A DNA stretch of 44,272 nucleotides, taken from Bodo saltans (lineage: Eukaryota > Euglenozoa > Kinetoplastea > Eubodonida > Bodonidae). This document shows positions 10,116-20,200 of the stretch, in pieces. The stretch is from the NCBI GenBank assembly GCA_001460835.1, contig CYKH01000305.1, positions 1,167-45,438 on the forward strand, written 5' to 3'. A program made the position numbers and the translations under genes. Below the pieces are notes generated by a model. That model saw nothing but the letters and a program-made list of their open reading frames with translations, searched no databases and was not told the DNA's origin. Position 1 is the stretch's first letter. Each line of letters begins with the position of its first letter.

Positions 10116-13031
10116 ATGGACGTCGAACGACTGGTAGAAGACTTTGCCCAGTTTGTCCATGAGCACGTCTCTAACATGGACATTATTCGGCAGCGTGTGA
10201 CGACGGCTGTGGGCGTACTCACCCACACAGCTGTTGCGCAATATCCCCTTTACGCAAAGGTAGGATTTCTGAAATTCAAGTCCTTTTCGAACGCTGAGAT
10301 TGAGTCTGCCCTGGAGCAAGTAAGTGAGCGCGATTACCTTCAATTTCTTGAAGCGCTGAACTCGTCAGAACCAATCGAAGTAGCCTTGCTTGATGTCGTC
10401 AGCCACACCGATGGCGCGACGTCTGCTGCCGGCGCGACTGTGGTCAGCACTGGTGCAGGTGGAGGCAACGCTTATCAGCAGCATGGTGGTGCAGTGGGAG
10501 GTCTGTACGACGATGTCAACAATCCTGTGGCCTCGACCCTTGGCGAAGAGGCGTTCTGGAGAGTGGGTGCGTTGGTGTACGCCTTCAAAGGGGACGGGTG
10601 CTACTACCCTATTCCCTTCGTTGGCATCGACGCGAGCCGCACCGAAGATATCCTGATGGTGCGCCATCAACTTGCCTCTGGAGAATACGGCCCAGTGCAG
10701 TACCTTACTTCGGGCTTTAAAGGTGTTGTGCCTGATGAGTTCGCTCCGTATGATCTTGTGACGGTGGGACTTACCGTGATTGCTGAGTGGCCTGGTGCCT
10801 ACCGAGGCCACATGCGTGAGGCTGTCATTCTTGCAAAATCCCCAGAGTCGTTGCACCCTGATGGAAACTACACGGTGGACTTAGAATGGACACACGACTC
10901 GTCGATTCAGCGTGACGTAGAGTTCCGCTGCATTCGGTTGCTCCAGCACCCGAAGCGCCTTCAGCAGGAGCTGGCGCAGGCGGCGATTGTCCGCAGCAAG
11001 TCACACGTGGCTGCCAAGTCGTACCAGTCGACAACATCCTTCAACTCCTACCCAACGAAGACGCCTCCCACTGCCCTCATGGCATCGCTAAGTCCCATTG
11101 TGAGCGAGATTCCGGATTACATCAAGAATTTTGTCAAGTTTCCTCACTTGGACAAGCAAGTTCAGCCACGAACGTTGCGTACGGCCGCGCATTTCGTTGC
11201 TCAGTACGGCCAGTTCTACTACGACCAAGGTGTCAAGAGTTTTCCGCTTGTGTCCCCCTCCCAGTTGGACGGCTCGATGGCAGCGTACGGCTTCCAACTC
11301 CAACACCTTGAGCGGCATGCATTGAACACAAAGTACTTTGTGCGCAACCCTATTGTTGACATTTGCGATGAAGCCTGCCGGAACGACGCGATGTTCGTAG
11401 ACCCAGACTTTCCACCCACCTTCTACAGCATTACTGGGGCGGAGGAAGTGCCTGCGGGTGTTGTATGGCGCCGCCTTAGCGAGCTGTTCTCCAAGCCTCG
11501 ATTGTTTTCGGTTGGCAGCAAAGCGATTGACATTAAGCCAGGTCGATTCAGCCCCCCTTGGCTGATCGGCCTGTTTCATGCCTTGTCATCTGTAGCAGAG
11601 ATTGAGGAAATGATCTCGCCTGGAGAGGATGGTTGGGCGTTTGGTGCCTACGCAGTGAAGCTATTCCTGGATGGAGAATGGTCGTTCTACAGCATTACTG
11701 GGGCGGAGGAAGTGCCTGCGGGTGTTGTATGGCGCCGCCTTAGCGAGCTGTTCTCCAAGCCTCGATTGTTTTCGGTTGGCAGCAAAGCGATTGACATTAA
11801 GCCAGGTCGATTCAGCCCCCCTTGGCTGATCGGCCTGTTTCATGCCTTGTCATCTGTAGCAGAGATTGAGGAAATGATCTCGCCTGGAGAGGATGGTTGG
11901 GCGTTTGGTGCCTACGCAGTGAAGCTATTCCTGGATGGAGAATGGTCGTTCACTATCGTGGATGATTTCGTTCCGTGCGATGAGGAGACGGGTGAGCCTT
12001 TGTCTTGCACATCCGGCACGTCGGATATTTATTGTGCCATTCTGGAAAAGGTCCTTGCCAAGCTTGCAGGAAGTTATTCGGAGCTGCGCTTTAGCCCTCT
12101 CTCTACCGCTGCAATCGCGTGGGAGGACTTGTCTAGCAACATTCTTGAGGTCGTGGACCACAGACTGCTCATCCAGAAAGATAGTTTGTCAGAGAACCTG
12201 TGCGCTCTCATTAGCGCTGGCACCAACACACGAGTGCTTGCTAGAGTGCGTGGAGAAGAAGAACGATTCGAGGATATCGGGTTTCTCCGAGAAGATCATT
12301 GGTTTGTGGACGCGGTTGCGCAGTACCACCCGCCTGGCCGTCGCAATGCGATGTACTTTTTCCACGTCTGCCGCCCAACACACGTCGGCCGTGAGGTTCC
12401 CTACGTTGAGAGCCACAAAGAAAAGTTTTACATGCAGTTCCCGCCGGACGCTGTGGACCACTTCCCCACGCGCGGCGTGCGTGATGAGGGGATCGCATAC
12501 TGGATCAGCAGTGTAGACTTCTACTCTATCTTTGACAGGACACTGACCTTTTGGTTCTACAACAACACACAGCGCGCGGCGATTGAAGCAACGTTTGTGG
12601 GTCGGTCACAGGCAGCACCTAAAATGTTCGGCATCAGCAGGTGGTTGGCGAATCCTCAAGTATTTCTTAGTTTTGTGCAGCCAACGGACGTGATCATTGA
12701 GATCAAACTCCTTGATCGCAGACTTCCAGGTAGAGACCCGTTGGGTCCGGGCAGTGCGAGCGGCGTGCCGTTGGTGCTGCAGGCTCACTTGGTCCGCGGA
12801 CCCCCTGTAGAGTCCCCACTCCAGGTGGAAGCGGAGTATGTTGCCTCTTCTCAAGCGGTAGATCTACGCGACGATGAGGAGGCACGCAGACACCCAGCAG
12901 CTGTGATCCGTGCAACACTTCAAGGCGGGAACTACGTACTCATCCCAAGTCTGTGCAGTGAGCAGGTCAACGAAGATTTGCTCATCAAGGTGTTCTCTGT
13001 CTCTGCATTTCACGGCAAGGTGCTCAATTGA
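10116..13031 (+). CDS. Calpain-like cysteine peptidase homologue, catalytically inactive, with internal duplication
   Basis: A 971-residue protein beginning at an ATG. About residues 325-700 follow the calpain (peptidase C2) core: FVDPDFPP, a VVWRRLSELF segment and DIKPGRFSPPW, which corresponds to the catalytic-Cys motif (GDCW in active calpains). Then come FTIVDDFVPCD and SDIYCAILEKVLAKLAGSYSEL, the usual FWCALLEKAYAKLHGSY-like helix. Pro replaces the catalytic Cys (residue 481, and 569 in the duplicated copy), so peptidase activity is not expected. Inactive calpain-like proteins are common in kinetoplastids and are often linked to the cytoskeleton. The C-terminal 250 residues resemble beta-sandwich calpain domains (FYSIFDRTLTFWFYNN, VFLSFVQPTDVIIEI). 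Residues 436-523 are repeated exactly as 524-611, which inserts a second copy of the Cys-loop region into the fold. No membrane segment is seen. Confidence 0.78.
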   Translation: MDVERLVEDFAQFVHEHVSNMDIIRQRVTTAVGVLTHTAVAQYPLYAKVGFLKFKSFSNAEIESALEQVSERDYLQFLEALNSSEPIEVALLDVVSHTDGATSAAGATVVSTGAGGGNAYQQHGGAVGGLYDDVNNPVASTLGEEAFWRVGALVYAFKGDGCYYPIPFVGIDASRTEDILMVRHQLASGEYGPVQYLTSGFKGVVPDEFAPYDLVTVGLTVIAEWPGAYRGHMREAVILAKSPESLHPDGNYTVDLEWTHDSSIQRDVEFRCIRLLQHPKRLQQELAQAAIVRSKSHVAAKSYQSTTSFNSYPTKTPPTALMASLSPIVSEIPDYIKNFVKFPHLDKQVQPRTLRTAAHFVAQYGQFYYDQGVKSFPLVSPSQLDGSMAAYGFQLQHLERHALNTKYFVRNPIVDICDEACRNDAMFVDPDFPPTFYSITGAEEVPAGVVWRRLSELFSKPRLFSVGSKAIDIKPGRFSPPWLIGLFHALSSVAEIEEMISPGEDGWAFGAYAVKLFLDGEWSFYSITGAEEVPAGVVWRRLSELFSKPRLFSVGSKAIDIKPGRFSPPWLIGLFHALSSVAEIEEMISPGEDGWAFGAYAVKLFLDGEWSFTIVDDFVPCDEETGEPLSCTSGTSDIYCAILEKVLAKLAGSYSELRFSPLSTAAIAWEDLSSNILEVVDHRLLIQKDSLSENLCALISAGTNTRVLARVRGEEERFEDIGFLREDHWFVDAVAQYHPPGRRNAMYFFHVCRPTHVGREVPYVESHKEKFYMQFPPDAVDHFPTRGVRDEGIAYWISSVDFYSIFDRTLTFWFYNNTQRAAIEATFVGRSQAAPKMFGISRWLANPQVFLSFVQPTDVIIEIKLLDRRLPGRDPLGPGSASGVPLVLQAHLVRGPPVESPLQVEAEYVASSQAVDLRDDEEARRHPAAVIRATLQGGNYVLIPSLCSEQVNEDLLIKVFSVSAFHGKVLN
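11421..11948 (+). repeat. Exact 264-bp tandem duplication inside the calpain-like gene
   Basis: Copy 1 is 11421-11684 and copy 2 is 11685-11948. I compared them base by base and found no difference. The unit is 88 codons, so the frame is preserved. The three bases TTC that begin each unit also follow copy 2 (11949-11951), a 3-bp microhomology at the junction. Confidence 0.95.
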
Positions 13032-13114
13032 AGCGAACCCCAGGTGGATGCTCTCTTTTTTGGTAGAATAGAAAGAGTGGAACGTTCCGGTTGTAAAGGA
13101 CTGTTCGTGTGCTG

Positions 13115-13164
13115 TAAAAAACGATATTTTAGTGCCTTTGGTATCGCTTTTTTTTGCTCGTTAG
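13115..13164 (+). promoter_or_regulatory. Pyrimidine tract and likely trans-splice acceptor
   Basis: A T-rich run (about 13131-13161, including eight consecutive T) ends in TTAG at 13161-13164, 18 bases before the ATG at 13183. This fits the leader of the cyclic-nucleotide-binding-fold gene. Confidence 0.45.
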
Positions 13165-13182
13165 AGTAGAGTACTGACACAC

Positions 13183-16100
13183 ATGGCGACGACGATAGCA
13201 CTGCTTGACGGAGTCGACGATGCTCTTGCCACGAGCGCGACATCCCGATCAGAGCGCAGAAAATCACAAACAACATTCGGTGCCGTTGGTGAAGGAAGTG
13301 TGACCGCAGCTTCCATGTCTGTCCTGTCAAATACAAACAACGATGGGGAGGAAGAAGACTCGTTCGTGATGTTTGACTCACCAGCAGGCATGTCTCCTAG
13401 AAACGGTGGTAACGGGACAGATGCTGGCAACACAAAGCCTATGAAGCGTGCAACCTACTCACTGATGCTAGTTGCCGCCAAAGGTGTCACGCAACTTTTC
13501 GCACCCGTACTGCAGCACCCACCACCCAACGCACAACGCCGACGAAGTTCCGTTTCGATGTCGATGGTCAGCAGTTTGAGTAGCAGACCAGTGTTAGATT
13601 CGTATCTCTACACGGTCAATCTCGCCAAGTGTCACCCAGCCTTTCAACATTTGTTTGAAAACACATTAACGCCAAAGGCACCACCTGCAGGGGGAGCCAT
13701 CAAACTCCCTAAAGCAATGGGTGGCCAATCAGGCGGTGGTGCAAGCAGTAAATTAGACTGGTCTGTTCGTGGAGGTGGTGGTGGCGCCTTAGACGGTAGC
13801 TTTCTTAGTGGCTCTAGCGAAGGGGAGAAGACGCCATCTGTCTTGTCGCCTCGATCTGGTGGGGCACCGGCAACGTTTATGGCAACCGGGAATTACTTTG
13901 ATCCCAACGAAACAGAAGATCCATTTGAGAGGGATGTCTTCTCTCAGGAAACACGTCGCATCTATCACGCATGCAAAGCCGCTGATGAGAAGTTGGACAG
14001 CCTTCTCTCCCCATTTCGGCAATCTCTTCTGCGACAACAAACAGAGCTCCAGCAGACTCCTGATCGCAAGTTGTTTGGATCGAATGTGAAGTTTGTGTTA
14101 GCCGCTAAGATGTGGGAAGTCCTATTTAGCGTCGTTCGCTTTGCCCAACGTGCTCAGGCTCAGTATGCAGAGGAGTTGTTTACACAGCGCGTCGTTCGTC
14201 AAATGGCGCCTTTGTGCGCAATCAAGTTGCGTCAGCGACTAAAACGCACTCGCATCGCAGTAGCGCTTCCCACCATCGCGCGGCCCACCATCGAAGTCTT
14301 CAAGGCCGATCGAACATTTTCCCACTTCCCAGAAGAGCAGTTGGAGGGCCTTCGCTCTAGAATGACGCTCCTTTGCTTTTTCCGTCATGAAGCCCTGCTG
14401 TATCGTGGCGCTCAGGACGATCAATGTTATCTCATCGAGCGCGGCATGGCCGAGACACGCGATGGCCTTACAGCTCTTCAAGTCTTCAGAAGGAATCACG
14501 TCGTGGGCGCCCTCGGTATGATGGTTGGGGAACCACGAATTCATTCAGTGGTAGCGAGCACAGAAGTTCTTGCGTGGGTGATCAAGAAGCAGGATTTCGA
14601 AGAAACATTGAACCATGCTGATGCCAAGACAAAGAATGCACTGATCATTGTGAACGAGCAGCGACAAAGAAACATCCGGGATGTGTATCATGAGCAGCTG
14701 CTCCCCAGCTCGCTCAGGCAATATTTGCTGTTTACTGGAGTGCGCGACACTGTGTTGGAAACCGCTGTGGCGGAAAGCCAACCTCGTGTCTTTCGTCGAG
14801 GTGATGTGATTTTTAAAGGTGGCGATCCTGCTACTTCCGCCCTCTGTGTGATCCGTGGACGAGTTCGACTAAGTGTTGTGGCTCAGAAGCCCCTCTCCAA
14901 CACCAAGACGCTTCAACAACATGTTGCGGAAGCTGTTTGCATGCAACAGTCGAGACGAAAAACAAACGCGCCCACCGCCGCTTCATCGCAAGGAAAGTCG
15001 ACACAGGGAAATCATTTGTTCATTATGCGTGAGGAGCGTCCATTGTCGTCGTTGTCTTTGCCCAGCCCTTCACGGAATGGTCACAGTCGTGGCGGGGCGC
15101 GATACCCTGGGCGCGATAACACGAGTGGTGACAATGCTTCAAGTCAGCTCCTAGATGCAACAGATGCCGATGTTGGACGACGAGGACATTCTCCCCACAG
15201 TCTTGCCGCCTCACCTTCTCCTGGAGCCGGCTCTGAGGGTCCCAGTGAGTTTCACTCCAACGGGATGGCCTGTGATATTGCGTGCCCGGTTCTCATCTCC
15301 TTGCCTCACGCGGTGGAGCAAAGCAATCACCTTACAGACATTGCAATGGAGAAGAGGCTTCGCATGCTGCACGCCATGCGTGAGAACGGTGATGCAAGCG
15401 TAGCGCTGTTGCCCGGTGCCGGCGCAGGCGGCGTAGATGACGACGATGACCATGACGACGGGAACAACGTCACGCATATGTTTACCGTGACAGTGTTGTC
15501 TGAGACCATCGACTGTCTTCTTCTATCAGGCGACAAGTTGCGTGCGTTGCTGCGGACGGATCGTGAAACAACCAACGCGTTTAGTTACAATCTGACGTGT
15601 CTGGCACTCCCTTTTATCAAACCGCTCCCCAGATCTCAACTCCTCAAGACATTGTTTCCTCCGGCCTTTGCATTTGGGTTCTTGCCGAAGCTCCCCCTTC
15701 ACACACTGACACAAACGCCCATCGTGTTCGCTCCAAATGATATCATCACAACCGATGATGTGGAGCAGGGTGACGGGGCATGCGTGGTGATTGTGTATAA
15801 GGGCGAACTGCAACGATCCGATGCTGCAAAGCTCTGCGCCCCATCTACGCCGTACATGTGGCCTGAGATTTCCTTTGGCTGCACACAAGGCGCGAAGGCG
15901 ATGACCAGGGCACTTACTTCGATTGAAGGTGTGCTGATTCGACGGAGTGAACTCATGCACCTCGTGCAGACCTCTTTGCGTGGCAATGATAGAACAGTGC
16001 TGCTGGAATCGTTAAAGGCGCACTTTGCGCTGAGAGTCGGCAGGAGAATTCCTGGAGTGACATCAGCGATGCATGGCGGTGGCGATATGATCCCTGCTGC

Positions 16101-17025
16101 AGCTGCAGGTGGCGGTGCTGCCACAACAACGCATGAAAGCCACGCTGGGGATCGTCGCATCCGTGCAGCGTTGTTTGGCGCATCAGACGAAGAGCTCAAG
16201 CGTGAAGCGTCGATGAATCTTCTTGGACCACGTGGTAAAAGCACTCGGATCAACCCCTTAATCCGTGCGGAGCTCAACGCGATTCACTTGCCCAAGTATC
16301 CTGACCGTACCTGTACGATACAAGATGCGATGGATAAAAAGCAGCGCAACATGAACTTACGAGACTCTGCTGGCATCTCACAGTGCGCAGTCATTACCGG
16401 TGAAATGAACCTTGGACAACAGCAGCAGGACCTTTTCTTTTCACCACCACAGTCTCCCAAAAGTAAGGTGTCGCTACATGCATGGGTCACGCAGGCAAAG
16501 TCTGCGGTGTCGGAGCACATCCATGAAACGGGATGTCTTGACCCACAGTACAGCAGCCCGTTGCTGCTGCTCGATAGGGAACCGCTAGAATCGTTGCACA
16601 GCGCGGTCACATCAGCATCTCGTGCGCCAGCAATGATCGCGGCGACTCTTGTCAAGCCTCTTCAGCATGCTTTTTTTATTGAGACTGGTGCCACGACCAG
16701 TGCCATAAATTCTTCGCCAGTTTCAGCTCGTGGTGTGGTGCAGCGGCATCCTGCGCCGCCGCCGCCCTACGCACCGGGCGCGGCAAGTTACTCCGGCGCG
16801 ATGTCGGCACGCAGTCCTCACAACAATGGGATACTCAAGTCACTGCTCCCACCAAGTGCACTTCAGCGGCGGCAAGCGGAGATATTACGATCGCTGCAGC
16901 CACCGCGACAAGTGTCGCAGAAGCACAACGTAGCGGCGGAGGGAACTGAGCAGCCAGTGTTTGAGCCAACCTGTGCGTCAACCAGAAGGGCGAGGGATGA
17001 ACATCGACGCCGTGATCGGTTGTAG
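13183..17025 (+). CDS. Large protein with cyclic-nucleotide-binding-like domains
   Basis: A 1280-residue protein starting at an ATG. After a disordered Gly/Ser-rich N-terminus there are two clear, and perhaps three, cNMP-binding-type beta rolls. Domain 1, about 366-475, contains FPEEQLEGLRSRM, CYLIERGMAE, VVGALGMMVGEPR and ASTEVLAWVIKKQDFEETL. Domain 2 begins near 507 with LLFTGVRDTVLETAV, RVFRRGDVIFKGGD and LCVIRGRVRLSVV. It is interrupted by about 195 disordered residues and closes near 763-796 with ETIDCLLLSGDKLRALL. A degenerate third roll is at about 820-960 (FGFLPKLPL, VVIVYKGEL, IEGVLIRRSELMHLV). The phosphate-binding cassette lacks the usual FGE...RxA signature, so ligand binding is doubtful. 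No kinase, channel or transmembrane part is visible. The tail is disordered and Pro/Ser/Arg rich. A regulatory or scaffolding role is the most I can infer. Confidence 0.7.
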   Translation: MATTIALLDGVDDALATSATSRSERRKSQTTFGAVGEGSVTAASMSVLSNTNNDGEEEDSFVMFDSPAGMSPRNGGNGTDAGNTKPMKRATYSLMLVAAKGVTQLFAPVLQHPPPNAQRRRSSVSMSMVSSLSSRPVLDSYLYTVNLAKCHPAFQHLFENTLTPKAPPAGGAIKLPKAMGGQSGGGASSKLDWSVRGGGGGALDGSFLSGSSEGEKTPSVLSPRSGGAPATFMATGNYFDPNETEDPFERDVFSQETRRIYHACKAADEKLDSLLSPFRQSLLRQQTELQQTPDRKLFGSNVKFVLAAKMWEVLFSVVRFAQRAQAQYAEELFTQRVVRQMAPLCAIKLRQRLKRTRIAVALPTIARPTIEVFKADRTFSHFPEEQLEGLRSRMTLLCFFRHEALLYRGAQDDQCYLIERGMAETRDGLTALQVFRRNHVVGALGMMVGEPRIHSVVASTEVLAWVIKKQDFEETLNHADAKTKNALIIVNEQRQRNIRDVYHEQLLPSSLRQYLLFTGVRDTVLETAVAESQPRVFRRGDVIFKGGDPATSALCVIRGRVRLSVVAQKPLSNTKTLQQHVAEAVCMQQSRRKTNAPTAASSQGKSTQGNHLFIMREERPLSSLSLPSPSRNGHSRGGARYPGRDNTSGDNASSQLLDATDADVGRRGHSPHSLAASPSPGAGSEGPSEFHSNGMACDIACPVLISLPHAVEQSNHLTDIAMEKRLRMLHAMRENGDASVALLPGAGAGGVDDDDDHDDGNNVTHMFTVTVLSETIDCLLLSGDKLRALLRTDRETTNAFSYNLTCLALPFIKPLPRSQLLKTLFPPAFAFGFLPKLPLHTLTQTPIVFAPNDIITTDDVEQGDGACVVIVYKGELQRSDAAKLCAPSTPYMWPEISFGCTQGAKAMTRALTSIEGVLIRRSELMHLVQTSLRGNDRTVLLESLKAHFALRVGRRIPGVTSAMHGGGDMIPAAAAGGGAATTTHESHAGDRRIRAALFGASDEELKREASMNLLGPRGKSTRINPLIRAELNAIHLPKYPDRTCTIQDAMDKKQRNMNLRDSAGISQCAVITGEMNLGQQQQDLFFSPPQSPKSKVSLHAWVTQAKSAVSEHIHETGCLDPQYSSPLLLLDREPLESLHSAVTSASRAPAMIAATLVKPLQHAFFIETGATTSAINSSPVSARGVVQRHPAPPPPYAPGAASYSGAMSARSPHNNGILKSLLPPSALQRRQAEILRSLQPPRQVSQKHNVAAEGTEQPVFEPTCASTRRARDEHRRRDRL

Positions 17026-17154
17026 CATATCCATATGATGTAATGTGTTGTCTTGGTATGTTTTTTTGCATGTGTACACATCATCGCTTCGTCCTGTCAC
17101 CGGTGCAATATCTTTCTTCTTTAGCTCTTAACAGGCCATTAACCGATACTTTGT

Positions 17155-17183
17155 ATGGTCGTTCGCTTTTGTTCTTTTTGAAG
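17155..17183 (+). promoter_or_regulatory. Pyrimidine tract and likely trans-splice acceptor
   Basis: A T-rich stretch ending TTTTTGAAG provides an AG at 17182-17183, about 60 bases before the ATG at 17243. Further AGs at 17188 and 17198 are also possible acceptors. Confidence 0.4.
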
Positions 17184-17242
17184 CGTCAGACATTCAAGCA
17201 AAAAAACAAATCCGCCGACAAAGTAGTTTGTGTTCAATTAGA

Positions 17243-20200
17243 ATGGGAGCTCTTACAAAACTTCAGATGCTGCTGAAGCATATGCAGTTTATTGGGCTGC
17301 TACAAAGCATTGACATCCCGTTCCCTAAAATCTACATCAACTTCAGCTCCCTCTCCAACCTCATCTCGTTGGATCCGTCTTTCCTCCAGAGCCTTGATCA
17401 AAACTTTCCAGTATTCACGTTTCGATTACAATTTTTCTTCATTGCGGTCGCGCTTCCGGTGATCATCATGATGCTGACGCTCTTAGTATTCGTCAACTTT
17501 ACCACAATCATGTGGATGTGCTTTTCCGTTGCTGGCATTTTGTTACTGGCCATTCGTATTGCCGGCGAATTCAATCAGTCGTTTGTCACTGGTGGGAATA
17601 TCACGTCGACCGAGTACCTCGTCGTGATGATCGCGACGGTGGTGTACTGCGTTGCGTATCGCAGTTTAGGAAAGATGTTTAACCGTTGGAGCATGGTGGT
17701 CGTGTTAACAAAAAACCTTCTGAGCGCAGCGATGTTGTTTGCAGGTGGATGCATGGCCGGCTTTAGTACTCTCAATTTACAGATCATGCTCACTGCATCG
17801 TGTGTCAACGTGCTGTGTTATATCTACAAAGCGGATCGGCCCAAAGGTATTAAGTTTATCATGCTGCTGGTAGTCGGTGGTGCATGCGCCGCTGGATGGA
17901 AAGAAATGGATATTTCGTTTGTCGGTGTGTTTCCGGATGCTCTCATCATCCCGGGCTACCTGATCATTGCACTTGGCGCGGCAGGGTGGTTGCAGTTCCT
18001 GATGTACTCCAATTCCGACGAGGGCGTTGGGAAGGCGTTTATTCAAGCACGAAAAAAGATCCAGCACATCCTTGACAAGTCATTGCTCGCACTGGCCTTC
18101 TTCTTTTTGTCGTCAGCGTTTGTGCCGGTTGTGACATCCTGCCTGCAGATGTTTGTGTGCGACCGCTATATTTGCCCAGTAGGCACTAAGTTCAATCCGT
18201 ATTTACCAGTTGACTACTCCAAGCCAGAAAACGTGACCCTTGGCAATCAATACTGCGACCCTTGCGTGTTCCAACATGGATGTAATTTTAGCACTGCAGA
18301 GCTATGCCCTGCGTTTAATGAAGAACGACTTTACTTTCACCCGGACACGTCGTGCGACGATCGAGTCGCCACCTACTACAAAATATCTGCCGTCATTGTC
18401 CTGTTTGTGTTTGTCATCGTCGTGTCGCTCATGTACTACGTGATTATTCAAACCATTACCGGGCAGCTTTCGTCATTTACGATGGAGACCTACAACGCGT
18501 TGCACAAGCAATACGAGCGGCTTTTTCAACGTTATCTCGATGCAAAGGAAGTCACTCAAGAGCGTGACGAACTGCGACGGTTGCGGAGTTCGATGATTCG
18601 ACACAATATCAATCAAGCGGCGACGAATCCAGTGGATGACCTTACGTGGACAACAGTGGACAACATGCAGCGACGAACACCACTGGCGCCCATGAACGCT
18701 GCGAATTCAATCAATTCGCCTCAGCAAATAAACTTTGGTGCATCAGTTAATTTCACAACAACGGTGCGTATCGACGGTTTTGACAGCGACGACGATGATC
18801 CATTCGATGATAAGAATGTAGCACGAGCAGCTGCTGCAGGAATGCAGCACCAGAACTCGTTGCAAACACCGTTAGTCGCATCGCCGCACTCGACAACGTC
18901 AACTGCAAAGAGGTTTGGAGGCCGAGGAGTCGCCGCAGGGGAAGGAAGCTTCTCCCCTCATGATGCACCGGGGGGCTACATTCCTCCCGCACCACTAAAG
19001 CTCGAGCAGCCAACCCTCAACTGGCGCCCTGAGAGCGGTGGCGGCGGAACTGTCCCACCACCGCAGCCTAAGCGTGCTCGTGCAGGCAGCCTTCTCGATA
19101 GTCTTCGCAGCAGCTTCTCACCAAAAGCTACATTAGCAGAGCAGGAGCTGCAAGACGAATTCAAGCGGCTCGATGAACAAGAAGACGCCGAACGTCGTGC
19201 CAAGAAGCCTGAGGCCCCTTCTATGAATGACGCACTTCTTAAAGTGAATGCAAAAATTGAGCCGAAGGCCAGCTCACTTTACAACGCGTATCGCAGGGAG
19301 TTTCAGTACTTCTTGCTGGTTGAGATTCTCCACCGCCTTGCCCTTGTCGTTGTTTCTGTTTTTGTCAGCCCCACGCATGCGTTTTCCGCCGGCATCAATC
19401 TCGCACTTCATGCTATGTTCTTTGGCACCATTCTGTTGGTTCGGCCGTACGTCGGAGGCCTCGAGCAGCTCCTCGCGGTGGTCATTGCGTTGAGCGACAC
19501 GCTAAGCGCCGTGTACGCAACGCTCCTGTGGCAACTGCCAACAAATTCGATCACTACAAGTGAAGGGATGGGCTACGCGGTTCTTGTCATTGGCGTGATC
19601 CCTGTGGGATGTGGCGCCGTGTGGCAAATCGTTGACATGCGACAATCTCTCGTGAATCCTTACGCTAAACAGGAGGAAGAGGAGCAAAAGCAACGCGAGG
19701 AGAAGACGAAGCAGGAGATACAGGACCTTCAGGAACAGATCGACAATGCAGATTTATTCGGGCTGTCGAAGCGGCAAGTAGAGGAGCTGGAAAAGAAAGT
19801 GGAAGGATTGAAGGCACCTGCGGAAACTGCTGAAACAAAACTTACCGACGATCTGAACGCGTCAACCAAACGCTCGATTCTCCGTTTCTTTGTTCTTGGG
19901 TCGATTCCTTTGCTCTTGGTGGCTCTTGGACTTTGTGTTTACGCAACACTGAACGATCCCGGGACTGAGTTTTATAATGGGAGCGATCTGGTGACGCGCA
20001 CGAAGCAGGTCGTGCTTGCGGATCGGGATAGCTGGGAAGACTTCGTCAGCGATTGTTGCTGCTTTGTGAGTTTGGAGCCCATGAGTGGCTTCAACATTAC
20101 AGAACGCTGGGCATGTGCACCACTTACGTCGACAACACTGGCATCAAATACCAGTGCGGCGTTATCATCAGCATCTGACTCAGGTGGTTTGCTGACGTCT

